43,054 nucleotides of DNA from Akkermansiaceae bacterium (GCA_903878115.1 CAIRGO010000100.1:1-43054); one strand, 5' to 3'. Positions 27,513 through 35,150 are shown, counted from the stretch's first letter. Translations and numbers: made by a program. Notes: generated by a model not told the origin, from the sequence alone.

Positions 27513-28472
27513 TTATTGAGCGTCTCCACGTCTAACTAATTCCACTTCTTTTTCTAACGATTTTCCATCGCGCTGCACGGTGAGTTTTACTTTATCACCT
27601 ACTTGTTTCCGTAATAGTTCATTGCGTAAATCATCCAAGTTGCGGATGCGCTGACCTTCTAATGCTTCGATAATGTCGCCAGGAAAAATTCCTGCCTGAG
27701 TCGCCTTGGAACCTTTGCTCACTTGACCGATCATCAGTCCTTGTCGCGACCAGTCTAATGCAACTCCCAATACTGGCATGTCTTCATTTTGTAAGGGATC
27801 CAGCACTAATTTGCCCCACTGCTCGCCATCAATCATTTTTTGCCAGTCCTCTTTATAGCCTTCTACTCCAGCGTGGTTATTTACTTTCAATGCCTGACCG
27901 ATATTGGAGTTAATGCCGATAATTTTGCCCTCTAAATCAAATAACGGGCCGCCAGAATCGCCACCGATCAGAGTACAATCCGTGGTGAAAAAATTGCCAG
28001 GCCCCTTCGATACAACTCGACCGAAACGCACCGGAGGAGTGCGGGCAGGATCAAAGCCCGCCGCATGGCCCATCGCGATTACCCAGTCGCCGACTTTGAG
28101 GTCTTTTGATTCACCGCGAGCAGCGGCTGGATAGATTCCCTGTGCTTGGATTTTAACCATCGCCAAGTCTTTACCGTAGTTGGCACCCAGCACTTTGCCC
28201 TTCAGCGTTTTGCCATCGGGAAATACGACATCCATCACATCGCTGCCTTGAACGACATGAGCAGCCGTGAGGATCAGACCATCTTCGGAAGTAATGACGC
28301 CCGAGCCAGAACTGGAGGAATCGCTAGCTACTAAAGCTACTGTAAGCGGCAGGCATTTTTGCGCCACAGCTTCTACTTTATTCTCTAATTGCAGCAGCCC
28401 TTGAATGTCGTTCACCGGTTCGGCACAGGCCAAGCGAATAAAACACAAGGTAAGAATCAGTTGCTTCATCAT
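27513..28472 (-). CDS. HtrA/Deg-type periplasmic serine protease with one PDZ domain
   Basis: This 319-residue protein has a signal peptide ('KQLILTLCFIRLACAEP', about residues 3-19). It carries an intact chymotrypsin-type triad: His72 in 'ILTAAHVV', Asp102 in 'YGKDLAMVKI' and Ser173 in 'LIGGDSGGPLFD'. One PDZ domain follows (about 230-315; 'GLMIGQVSKGSKATQAGIFP', 'GDIIEALEGQRIRNLDDLRN'). It should degrade or hold misfolded periplasmic proteins. It is smaller than DegP, having a single PDZ domain and no long LA loop. It is the first gene of a two-gene unit with the pseudo-HtrA. A -35/-10 pair places the transcript start at the first of two tandem ATGs, so the first ATG is chosen. It is divergent from PBP1A across 150 bases holding an 18-bp palindrome. 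Confidence 0.92.
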   Translation of the reverse strand: MMKQLILTLCFIRLACAEPVNDIQGLLQLENKVEAVAQKCLPLTVALVASDSSSSGSGVITSEDGLILTAAHVVQGSDVMDVVFPDGKTLKGKVLGANYGKDLAMVKIQAQGIYPAAARGESKDLKVGDWVIAMGHAAGFDPARTPPVRFGRVVSKGPGNFFTTDCTLIGGDSGGPLFDLEGKIIGINSNIGQALKVNNHAGVEGYKEDWQKMIDGEQWGKLVLDPLQNEDMPVLGVALDWSRQGLMIGQVSKGSKATQAGIFPGDIIEALEGQRIRNLDDLRNELLRKQVGDKVKLTVQRDGKSLEKEVELVRRGDAQ

Positions 28473-28478
28473 ATCGGT

Positions 28479-28506
28479 ATTCTACACAGCGATGCACTGT
28501 CGTCAA
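28479..28506 (-). promoter_or_regulatory. Predicted leaderless promoter of the htrA pair
   Basis: On the minus strand TTGACG (28506-28501), a 16-base spacer and TAGAAT (28484-28479) closely match -35 and -10 boxes. Counting seven bases on from the last -10 base gives 28472, exactly the A of the first ATG. The mRNA would then have no leader. No Shine-Dalgarno sequence is present. Of the leaderless candidates in this window this has the best boxes. Confidence 0.5.
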
Positions 28507-28513
28507 TTTCTCT

Positions 28514-28531
28514 ATTTTTTCCGGAAAAAAT
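28514..28531. promoter_or_regulatory. 18-bp perfect palindrome between htrA and PBP1A
   Basis: ATTTTTTCCGGAAAAAAT is its own reverse complement over 18 bases. It lies 8 bases upstream of the htrA -35 box and about 90 bases before the PBP1A start. The CRE-like palindrome TGACGTCA (28542-28549) and TTCATGAA (28552-28559) lie close by. The position between divergent genes suits an operator for an envelope-stress regulator, which is inference. As RNA it could fold, but no gene ends here for it to terminate. Confidence 0.5.
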
Positions 28532-28622
28532 CAGCTGCCTGTGACGTCAACTTCATGAATTTTTCACAAAATGAATCTCGATCTATTGCATCATTCACAC
28601 TAGTCTCTGCGTATCCACTCCC

Positions 28623-30968
28623 ATGGCAGTCTCAAAAAAATCTTCTGCACCACGCAGCAAACGCAAAAAAGAACCAGAGCAGCGACCCACCTCGCTGGTA
28701 TCACTGGTATTTTTTTGGCCATTTTACCTTTATCATTATGTGATTCGTAACCTCCCGCTTTTGGCGCGGATCCCATTGCGATTGATCGGAGACCCCGCGA
28801 TCGTGGGCCTTTACTTATTGGTAATGCTCTCGATTGTTTATGGAATTCGCTCAAAGCAATACCGATTGGATAAAATTCATGAAATGCCAGAGCGCACTTT
28901 GATTATAGACAAACGTGGTGTTGAACTAGCTCGTATTCACGGTGAAATACGCGATATTATTACTCTTGATCAAGTCTCTCCCAGTTTCCGTAAAGCGATT
29001 CTCGCGCGCGAAGATGAAAGATTTTATCAACACGGTGCCTTTGATCCGATCGGAATTGTGCGCGCGTTTATCAAAAACTTGCAAGGAAAGCGCGAAGGCG
29101 CATCTACCATCACTCAGCAATTAGCTGCTGATGTGTTTAAACTTAAAGAATACGGCAAGAAAAAATCATTGCTGCAACAAATCGATCGCAAGTTTTTGGA
29201 AATTGCGATCGCCTATCGTATCGAAGGGTATTTGGGCTCTAAAGATAAAGTGTTAGAAGCGTATTTGAACTCGATCAATTGGGGTCGTTCTATCCGCGGC
29301 ATTCAAGAAGCATCACGCATCTATTTTGAAAAAAATGCCAGTGAAATCAATTTATCAGAATCAGCAATGCTTGCGGGAATCGTCCGTGGACCGGATGCCT
29401 TTAATCCATTTAATAATATGGATGCCGCCATTCGCGAGAGGAATTCCACCTTGGAACGCATGGTTGTCGCGAAAGTCATCACTGCCGACGAGGCCGCCGC
29501 AGCGAAGAAAGAACCGCTCGATATTCGTCCTGCTAACCGTCGTAAGATCCGCGAATCATATGCTCTCGATGCGATTCGGCGCGATTTAGAAGTGATTTTG
29601 GAAAAAGAAAATATCGAACTAGGAGGACTGATCATTACGACTACGATCGACAACTTAATCCAACAAAAAGCCGAAGAAGCCGTAGAAGCCTCGCTATCTC
29701 GCATTGAAAAAACACCTGGATATCCGCATCAAACACGCGCCAAATGGCAGGCGATACCTGAAGGGAAAAAAACACCCACGGCCTATCTTCAAGGCGCTGC
29801 TGTGGTGATTGAAAATCATACGGGCGAAGTGCTAGCCATCGTTGGTGGACGCTCGGCCGATGAGTCAAAATTCAATCGAGCGATTCAAGCACATCGTCAA
29901 ATCGGTTCTGTATTTAAGCCATTTGTTTATCTATCCGCATTCGATAAAGGGATGCGCCCTGATACCATGATCTCCGATGGTTACATTGACTCTGGAGAAA
30001 TCAAAGGTGCACCAGCAAGCTGGCATCCGAAGAATTCGGATGGCAAGTATGGCGGTAATTACCCTGTATCCTATGGCCTGATTCGCTCCAGAAATACGAT
30101 GTCAGTTAGGGTCGGTAATTATGCCGGATTTAGTAACGTGAGAGAAGTATCTAGACAGGCTGGATTCCAGTTGGAGTTGCCTGACACTCCCTCCTCATAC
30201 CTAGGATCGTGGGAGGCGACGCCTTATGAGGTAGCATCTGCCTATTCTATGTTGCCGAACGGTGGCGCGCGATACCGACCATTTTTGATTTCACAAATCA
30301 AAGATCGCACAGGAACCATCCTTTATTCGACACCGCCGCTTCCCTACCAAGCTGCGTCATCAGGATCAGCGTGGTCTGTTTCAAAAATCCTCCAAGAAGT
30401 AACCACCACAGGCACTGCGGCCGCAGTCAAGATGTTAGGATTTGATAAACCTTGCGCCGGCAAAACTGGCACGACCAATAATTTCAAAGACGCTTGGTTT
30501 GCTGGTTATACAACATCACTATCATGCGCTGTTTGGTGCGGTATGGATGACTCGCAGCGAACCGTGCAGGGTGGCTATGGCGCCACTCTCTCGCTACCGA
30601 TTTGGGTGGATATCATGAAAACTGCTGAACGTCTCGGCTACAAAGCAAATCAATTTACGCAAATGACGCCAGACACTGGATTGGTTAGTTGCACATTATG
30701 TAAGCAATCTGGCAAACGCGCTACCACCGGATGTGCGGCAGCTGGCACCTCCTATGTCGACCAAGTCCCGGTAGATATCGCTCCCGCTAAAAACGACCTT
30801 TGCCCGATTCATCCGATCAAAGCTGTGTCGAACGACGAAGATACGCCACCGCGTCCATCGGATCGACCATTGCGTGCGCAGCCTGTTGATGAGCCATCGC
30901 GCACGCCACTACGTGCCCAGCCACTAGAAGAACCATCTCAACCATTAAGAGCCCAGCCTGTGGAATAG
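28623..30968 (+). CDS. mrcA: Penicillin-binding protein 1A (bifunctional glycosyltransferase/transpeptidase)
   Basis: This 781-residue class A PBP polymerises and cross-links peptidoglycan on the outer face of the inner membrane. A basic N-tail and a membrane segment (about 58-76, 'PAIVGLYLLVMLSIVYGI') precede a GT51 domain with the catalytic Glu in 'AREDERFYQHGAFD' and 'GASTITQQLAADVF'. The transpeptidase domain has the nucleophile Ser429 in 'GSVFKPF', 'SRN' in 'LIRSRNTMSV', and 'KTGTTN' beginning at Lys614. Near the C-terminus a four-Cys segment ('CTLCKQSGKRATTGC', then 'LCPIHP') may form disulfides. The protein ends in three imperfect copies of 'PLRAQPxxEPS'. The start fits the basic N-tail; no Shine-Dalgarno sequence is seen. 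It is divergent from the htrA operon. Confidence 0.95.
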   Translation: MAVSKKSSAPRSKRKKEPEQRPTSLVSLVFFWPFYLYHYVIRNLPLLARIPLRLIGDPAIVGLYLLVMLSIVYGIRSKQYRLDKIHEMPERTLIIDKRGVELARIHGEIRDIITLDQVSPSFRKAILAREDERFYQHGAFDPIGIVRAFIKNLQGKREGASTITQQLAADVFKLKEYGKKKSLLQQIDRKFLEIAIAYRIEGYLGSKDKVLEAYLNSINWGRSIRGIQEASRIYFEKNASEINLSESAMLAGIVRGPDAFNPFNNMDAAIRERNSTLERMVVAKVITADEAAAAKKEPLDIRPANRRKIRESYALDAIRRDLEVILEKENIELGGLIITTTIDNLIQQKAEEAVEASLSRIEKTPGYPHQTRAKWQAIPEGKKTPTAYLQGAAVVIENHTGEVLAIVGGRSADESKFNRAIQAHRQIGSVFKPFVYLSAFDKGMRPDTMISDGYIDSGEIKGAPASWHPKNSDGKYGGNYPVSYGLIRSRNTMSVRVGNYAGFSNVREVSRQAGFQLELPDTPSSYLGSWEATPYEVASAYSMLPNGGARYRPFLISQIKDRTGTILYSTPPLPYQAASSGSAWSVSKILQEVTTTGTAAAVKMLGFDKPCAGKTGTTNNFKDAWFAGYTTSLSCAVWCGMDDSQRTVQGGYGATLSLPIWVDIMKTAERLGYKANQFTQMTPDTGLVSCTLCKQSGKRATTGCAAAGTSYVDQVPVDIAPAKNDLCPIHPIKAVSNDEDTPPRPSDRPLRAQPVDEPSRTPLRAQPLEEPSQPLRAQPVE
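30866..30965 (+). repeat. Short tandem repeat encoding the PBP1A C-terminal tail
   Basis: The last codons of the PBP1A gene encode three imperfect copies of the peptide PLRAQP[VL][DE]EPS, separated by two or three residues, the last copy being cut short by the stop. The DNA copies (for example 'ttgcgtgcgcagcctgttga', 'ctacgtgcccagccactaga', 'ttaagagcccagcctgtgga') have drifted at many third positions. That points to an old duplication maintained at the protein level rather than recent slippage. The tail is Pro/Arg-rich and probably flexible in the periplasm. Confidence 0.7.
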
Positions 30969-31065
30969 GGGTGATCAAAATCTCGCTTAAAATTAAGTGA
31001 GGATAAATGGTCGGAGTAAAAACTCAAACACACAGCTCATGATGAGCAGGGGGAAAGAAAGGAAG

Positions 31066-31138
31066 TACGAAGACTGGGACTCGAACCCAGGACCAATTAG
31101 TTAAAAGCCAACTGCTCTACCAACTGAGCTATCTTCGC
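31066..31138 (-). tRNA. tRNA-Lys (anticodon UUU)
   Basis: On the minus strand the gene folds as a full cloverleaf of 73 bases. The 7-bp acceptor stem pairs GCGAAGA with TCTTCGT and has a G-U as its first pair. The D arm contains 'AGCTCAGTTGGTAGAGC' (17 of 17 as in common bacterial tRNA-Lys). The anticodon stem GTTGG/CTAAT encloses the loop CTTTTAA, giving anticodon TTT. The T arm is CTGGG/CCCAG around TTCGAGT. The discriminator base is A. The CCA end is not encoded: the next bases are CTT, so the CCA must be added by the tRNA nucleotidyltransferase. Confidence 0.97.
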
Positions 31139-31165
31139 TTTTCCTTTCCCGTGAAGGGGGCGCAC

Positions 31166-31194
31166 TTGTTACGGGAGAACGGTGAGATTGGCAA
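31166..31194 (-). promoter_or_regulatory. Predicted promoter of tRNA-Lys
   Basis: On the minus strand TTGCCA (31194-31189), a 17-base spacer and TAACAA (31171-31166) form a promoter whose start would fall near 31159, about 20 bases before the mature tRNA. The A-rich tracts directly upstream would act like UP elements. Spacing and position are right for a stable-RNA promoter; this is a by-eye call. Confidence 0.5.
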
Positions 31195-31198
31195 GATA

Positions 31199-31252
31199 TT
31201 TTTTCGTTTTTTTCTAATTTTTTTAGATCGATGGATTTTTTTAGGTTTTTTT
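31199..31252. promoter_or_regulatory. Phased A/T-tracts upstream of the tRNA-Lys promoter
   Basis: Five runs of six or seven T (A on the tRNA strand) occur at 31199-31204, 31207-31213, 31218-31224, 31236-31242 and 31246-31252. Centre spacings are about 8.5, 11, 18 and 10 bases, close to whole helical turns. Such spacing usually bends DNA. The block lies immediately upstream of the -35 box and ends 16 bases before the start codon of the divergent RelE-like gene. Confidence 0.5.
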
Positions 31253-31268
31253 CGTTCGTTTCACACGG

Positions 31269-31670
31269 ATGACTTGCCAAATCATTCCTGAATTGCATGA
31301 TGGCCGAGTGTTAGAGATTGTGTTTAATGAACTGAGTGCTGCCGAAATGTCGCAGATGGGGACCATGGAGCAGTTGGAACTGCTGGACCAATTTCATGTG
31401 CAAAAAAGTGATTTGGAGCACCTGGATGGAGAAAAATTTGGTCTCATCGAGCGCGATGGCAAAAAACTCTATCGCTTTCGCACCCGCGATTGGAGATTGT
31501 ATTTTGAAGTCAAAGACGGCTCGGTCATTGTTCATCGTGTGATGCATAAAGGAACATTTTCTGATTTTATGTTTCGCTCAAAGTTGCCAGTGGCAGAAGA
31601 TGAAGAGTTAGCGAAATCGAAACATTTCTGGAAACTCATTGATGAAGGGCGTAATGCTCGTCGTATATAA
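31269..31670 (+). CDS. Solitary RelE/ParE-fold-like small protein
   Basis: This is a 133-residue protein. The central part 'KKLYRFRTRDWRLYFEVKDG' followed by 'SVIVHRVMHKGTFSDFMFR' (about residues 65-103) has the strand pattern of RelE/HigB-type toxins ('YRxRxGdyRviFeidd...IvilxvghRkdvY'). The N-terminal 60 residues are longer than in typical toxins and contain a helical 'LSAAEMSQMGTMEQLELLDQ'. There is no antitoxin-sized ORF before or after it on the same strand: the tRNA-Lys lies upstream on the other strand and a TPR gene follows. So it may be a domesticated translation-related factor rather than a toxin. I do not know a characterised homologue. No Shine-Dalgarno sequence precedes the ATG. 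Confidence 0.65.
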   Translation: MTCQIIPELHDGRVLEIVFNELSAAEMSQMGTMEQLELLDQFHVQKSDLEHLDGEKFGLIERDGKKLYRFRTRDWRLYFEVKDGSVIVHRVMHKGTFSDFMFRSKLPVAEDEELAKSKHFWKLIDEGRNARRI

Positions 31671-31710
31671 ACGAGTGGAATGAAAAATCTCTAACATGAA
31701 ATCTTTCTTC

Positions 31711-31738
31711 TTGGCTAAATGAATTATCTTGCTAGAAA
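31711..31738 (+). promoter_or_regulatory. Predicted leaderless promoter of the TPR-protein gene
   Basis: TTGGCT (31711-31716), a 16-base spacer and TAGAAA (31733-31738) resemble -35 and -10 boxes. The predicted transcription start is 31745, the A of the ATG. No Shine-Dalgarno sequence is present. Confidence 0.4.
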
Positions 31739-31744
31739 AAACCT

Positions 31745-32530
31745 ATGAAAATCCTCATCCATATTATCGCCATTGCCGTATTGGCATTTGGGTGGAAAAC
31801 GCATATTGCAAATAAGCAAAGTGTAAATGAGACTCGTGAACTCTTAAAGCGTATCGACAATGAAGCGATTAGCAGTGATAAAATCCCACAAATGCTAGCC
31901 GACACAAAAAATAGCGCACAGAAAAAAATCATTGAAAAACTTGCCGAGAAGCTAAAAGGCAAAGAGACAGATGTTGATCAAACGATGATCATTGCCGAAG
32001 AAATGGCGAATGAAACTGATGGATCTTCAACCTTCACTGGCATATTACTTACTTTTCTTAGTGCAGGATACGTGGGGATTGTTTTCGTCGCTTACGTCTT
32101 GCCAGTCATCGCTCATCGCGCCACGCATACCATTTATGACAGTGGTGAAATCATGGAGAAAGATCCGATGGCAGAAGCTCGTTCCAAAGTAGCTCAAGGG
32201 GATTATGATGGCGCCATTCTCGCCTTCCGTGAGGCTGCCGAAAAAGATCCTGGCAATCGCGTGCCATGGGTGGAAATTGTCAAGCTACAACGTGAAACCT
32301 TGCACCAACCTGCCGAGGCGATCGCTACGATTCGGGAGGCACTAGAGCAACACGAATGGCAGGAAAACGATGCCGCTTATTTACTTTTCCGCCTCGCGGA
32401 ATTGTATGATGGAGACCTCGCGGATCGCGACTCTGCGATTGAAATCATGAGACAAGCCATGGAACAATTTCCTGAAACTCGCCACTCGGCCAATGCACGC
32501 CACAAGCTCCACGAATGGGGTGTGGTCTAA
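31745..32530 (+). CDS. Membrane protein with C-terminal TPR repeats
   Basis: This 261-residue protein has a hydrophobic N-terminus ('ILIHIIAIAVLAFGW', residues 3-17), a charged helical segment (about 25-80), and a second hydrophobic helix at about 98-125 ('FTGILLTFLSAGYVGIVFVA'). The soluble C-terminus bears TPR-like helices: 'AEARSKVAQGDYDGAILAFR', 'EAAEKDPGNRVPWVEIVKLQ', then 'DRDSAIEIMRQAMEQFPETR'. It is probably an inner-membrane scaffold; the partner is unknown. Its last 38 bases overlap the annotated start of comEC, so the two genes are likely translationally coupled. The start is supported by a -10-like box six bases upstream. Confidence 0.75.
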   Translation: MKILIHIIAIAVLAFGWKTHIANKQSVNETRELLKRIDNEAISSDKIPQMLADTKNSAQKKIIEKLAEKLKGKETDVDQTMIIAEEMANETDGSSTFTGILLTFLSAGYVGIVFVAYVLPVIAHRATHTIYDSGEIMEKDPMAEARSKVAQGDYDGAILAFREAAEKDPGNRVPWVEIVKLQRETLHQPAEAIATIREALEQHEWQENDAAYLLFRLAELYDGDLADRDSAIEIMRQAMEQFPETRHSANARHKLHEWGVV

Positions 32531-34796
32531 GTGTCGCGCTACCTTGCACTCTTGGATTACCCACCACCGCATCCCACTCGCTGCGATTAGCAGTTGTGGC
32601 GCTGTGATGGTGACTGATGGTTCGGTCAACAGCGGATTATTTGTTTGCTTTTCAGCAATCGCATTGATATTTCGTCAAGGATTGCGATTTTTTTTCTTAG
32701 TGACTATGCTCTGTTTGAGTTGTGGATTGCTACATTTATACCGCGGTTATTTGTATCAACAAAATACGACAAAAATTTCGGTCGGATCTCTGCAAACGAT
32801 GACGGTTCGCGTTATCAATATCTCGCCGCAAATGACGAATACATGGCAAGCTACCGCGCGTATCATCCGTGCGGACGTTGCCGATTTGATTGATGAAAAA
32901 ATCTATCTGCGTGGACGTGGTCCAGCACCTTTATTAGGGCAAGCGGTGACAACTTCAGGACGCATGAGCGACCTAATAGGGCCGCGCAATGAAGGGCAAA
33001 TGGATTTCGCTGCATGGCAGCGCAGACAACAGATACTTGGGCAATTTTCCTGCCAACACTGGCAACCGGAAAGCGAGATGAACCATATGCTTTGGGAGGC
33101 GACGCGCAGCCTTCGTGATGCTTTCCGTGACTCTATAACTGTAGGACTAGAAAATGATCAGCCCGCTGCGAAAGTAATTCGTGCCATGGTGATCGGTGAA
33201 CAACCAGCTAATCAAGATCCGCTCCTGTTGTCATTTCGTAATAGCGGCACTCTTCATCTATTTTCCGTTAGTGGGCAGCATGTAAATATCGTTGCTTTGA
33301 TTTTATGGTGGTTTTTGCAACGAGTGCGCATATCGCGGCGCCTGTCCATTTTACTGCTCATCCCTGCGATATTTGTTTACGCTTGGATTACGGGAGCCTC
33401 GGCACCCGCCATGCGCGCGGCGTGGATGGCGACGGTGTTTCTCAGCGCATTTCTTTTTCAACGTCGACCCGATATCATGAATGCATTAGGTGTCGTGATG
33501 ATCGCCGCACTTCTGGTCGATGGGAATGCATTATTCCTTGCGGGTGTTCAGCTATCTTATGGCGTGGTCGCGGCCATCGCATTGGGCTTGGCAGTCACAA
33601 GAAAATACATTCAACGAGCATCATTATTTGATGATTATTTGCCACGTGAGCTTTATCGGAATTGGCAAATTTCGGCGTCTAGCAAATGGCATGCGTTACT
33701 GCAATCACTGAGCATATCGACAACAGCTTCTATCGGCTCCGCGCCGTTAACGATTTTTCATTTTGGCATGGTTACGCCCATATCAATCATTGCAAATTTG
33801 GCTCTAACATTTTTCGTGGCCGCGCTTTTGGCCATCGCAATAGTTTCTTCAACCCTTTACATGTTCTCTCCAAAAGTCGCGGCGTGGAGCAATCGTGCGA
33901 ACGCTATGGTCGCCCATGGCTGCATCAATATTTCCTCATTTTTTGCCAATATTCCCGGCGGGCATTTTCCGCTGTCGATGCGCAATGAAAAACATGATGT
34001 GATTCGTATCTTCGACCTGCCTCGCGGCGGTGGCGCATGCATCATTCACACGCAGAATGCAGATCAGCTTCTCGACACGGGAAATGAGAATCAATTCCGT
34101 ACAGCAGTTTTGCCATGCATTCGTGCTTTTGGTTACGAGCCAGACACAATGATCATGAGCCACGCAGAATCGGCTCATATAGGAGGTGCCGCCTTGGCAG
34201 TGGAACAATTGCCCGTTAAACAGATTATTGCATCCGTCGCGGAGTCAAGGGCGACCACATTTCAGCAAATGCAGCATAGGGCATCGCAAATGTCTGTTCC
34301 CATATTTATCGCACGAGCACAGGCCACCATTGCACTCGATCAAGATGTAAAGTGGGAAATTTTATCCACGGCAGATCCGCGGGAAAAAAATGCCATGAGC
34401 GATGAACGAGTGATTCTCTATCGCTTGCATTTTCACGGCTATCGGATTCTTTTTCTCAACGATGCCAGCCAATATACGATTGAGGGGTGGCTAAAGACAT
34501 CGCCTGATCCGCTATGCGATATCATCGTTGTGGGGCGCCATAGCTACGAACTGCCTCTTACTGAAAATACGATAGCTCTCATCAAACCACGGGCGATCAT
34601 TGCCACTCATAGCGACTTTCCAGAAAACGAGGCCATTCCGCCGAATTGGGAGATGCAATTGAAGCAAAGTGGGGTGACACTTTTCCATCAAGGTCGAACG
34701 GGAATGGTGACGATTCATCATGAACCTGATGGTATTCTGCAGATTGATGGTTTTTTAAATCAACAGAAATTAGTGCTTCCCGTGCCAGTTAAGTAA
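32493..34796 (+). CDS. comEC: ComEC/Rec2-family competence protein with altered C-terminal metal motif
   Basis: This protein of up to 767 residues is an inner-membrane channel family member that takes single-stranded DNA into the cytoplasm during transformation. An N-terminal DUF4131-like part has two hydrophobic helices and an OB-like segment ('TMTVRVINISPQMTNTWQAT'). The competence domain contains 'RAMVIGEQPANQDPLLLSFR', 'NSGTLHLFSVSGQHVNIVAL' and 'WITGASAPAMRAAWMA'. The C-terminal metallo-beta-lactamase-like domain has 'PRGGGACIIHTQNADQLLDTG', here shortened, and 'SHAESAHIGGAAL' at 556-568. There the usual HxDxDH metal motif reads His557-Ala-Glu-Ser-Ala-His562. The start is uncertain: ATG 32493 or GTG 32520, both overlapping the TPR gene. 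No comEA gene or pilus genes are in the window. Confidence 0.88.
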   Translation: MHATSSTNGVWSKCRATLHSWITHHRIPLAAISSCGAVMVTDGSVNSGLFVCFSAIALIFRQGLRFFFLVTMLCLSCGLLHLYRGYLYQQNTTKISVGSLQTMTVRVINISPQMTNTWQATARIIRADVADLIDEKIYLRGRGPAPLLGQAVTTSGRMSDLIGPRNEGQMDFAAWQRRQQILGQFSCQHWQPESEMNHMLWEATRSLRDAFRDSITVGLENDQPAAKVIRAMVIGEQPANQDPLLLSFRNSGTLHLFSVSGQHVNIVALILWWFLQRVRISRRLSILLLIPAIFVYAWITGASAPAMRAAWMATVFLSAFLFQRRPDIMNALGVVMIAALLVDGNALFLAGVQLSYGVVAAIALGLAVTRKYIQRASLFDDYLPRELYRNWQISASSKWHALLQSLSISTTASIGSAPLTIFHFGMVTPISIIANLALTFFVAALLAIAIVSSTLYMFSPKVAAWSNRANAMVAHGCINISSFFANIPGGHFPLSMRNEKHDVIRIFDLPRGGGACIIHTQNADQLLDTGNENQFRTAVLPCIRAFGYEPDTMIMSHAESAHIGGAALAVEQLPVKQIIASVAESRATTFQQMQHRASQMSVPIFIARAQATIALDQDVKWEILSTADPREKNAMSDERVILYRLHFHGYRILFLNDASQYTIEGWLKTSPDPLCDIIVVGRHSYELPLTENTIALIKPRAIIATHSDFPENEAIPPNWEMQLKQSGVTLFHQGRTGMVTIHHEPDGILQIDGFLNQQKLVLPVPVK

Positions 34797-34850
34797 GCGA
34801 GTGCTTGCCAACAGCGTATTCTGCTGTCACTTTATTTCCGACTAACTTTT

Positions 34851-35150
34851 ATGCCTAATTACGACTACGAATGTGAAACTTGCGGAAAACGCTTTGAATT
34901 ATTTCAAAGTATGAAAGATGCAAAGTTGGTGACTTGCCCCACTACGATCTGCGATAAAGCAGGAAAAGTTCGCCGTTTACTTGGCTCTGGAGGCGGTATT
35001 ATTTTCAAAGGTGGAGGATTTTATCAAACTGACTACCGTTCAACCTCATACCAAACGGGAGCCAAAAAAGATTCGGAATCTTCTAAGCCAGCACCTGCTG
35101 CTAGTGAATCAAAGCCACCGGTTACAGGTTCTAGCGAATCAAAATCTTAG
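34851..35150 (+). CDS. FmdB-family zinc-ribbon protein
   Basis: This 99-residue protein begins 'MPNYDYECETCGKRFELFQS', the hallmark of FmdB/CxxC-CxxC regulatory-type zinc ribbons. One pair is Cys8-x2-Cys11; the second is spaced more widely (Cys29 and Cys34 in 'TCPTTICDKAG'). After the ribbon come a Gly-rich turn ('LLGSGGGIIFKGGGFYQTDY') and a disordered Ser/Pro/Lys tail. The family is widespread and of uncertain function; a regulatory role was first proposed for formamidase/amidase operons. It stands alone 54 bases after comEC. A small hairpin (GTTTTC, loop AGT, GAAAAC; 35156-35170) follows the stop but lacks a T-run. Confidence 0.85.
   Translation: MPNYDYECETCGKRFELFQSMKDAKLVTCPTTICDKAGKVRRLLGSGGGIIFKGGGFYQTDYRSTSYQTGAKKDSESSKPAPAASESKPPVTGSSESKS

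Noticed and set aside
30982-31001. Hairpin after PBP1A as a rho-independent terminator
   Set aside because: The arms (CTCGCTTAA/TTAAGTGAG) leave a two-base loop and no T-run follows, so a terminator call is not supported.
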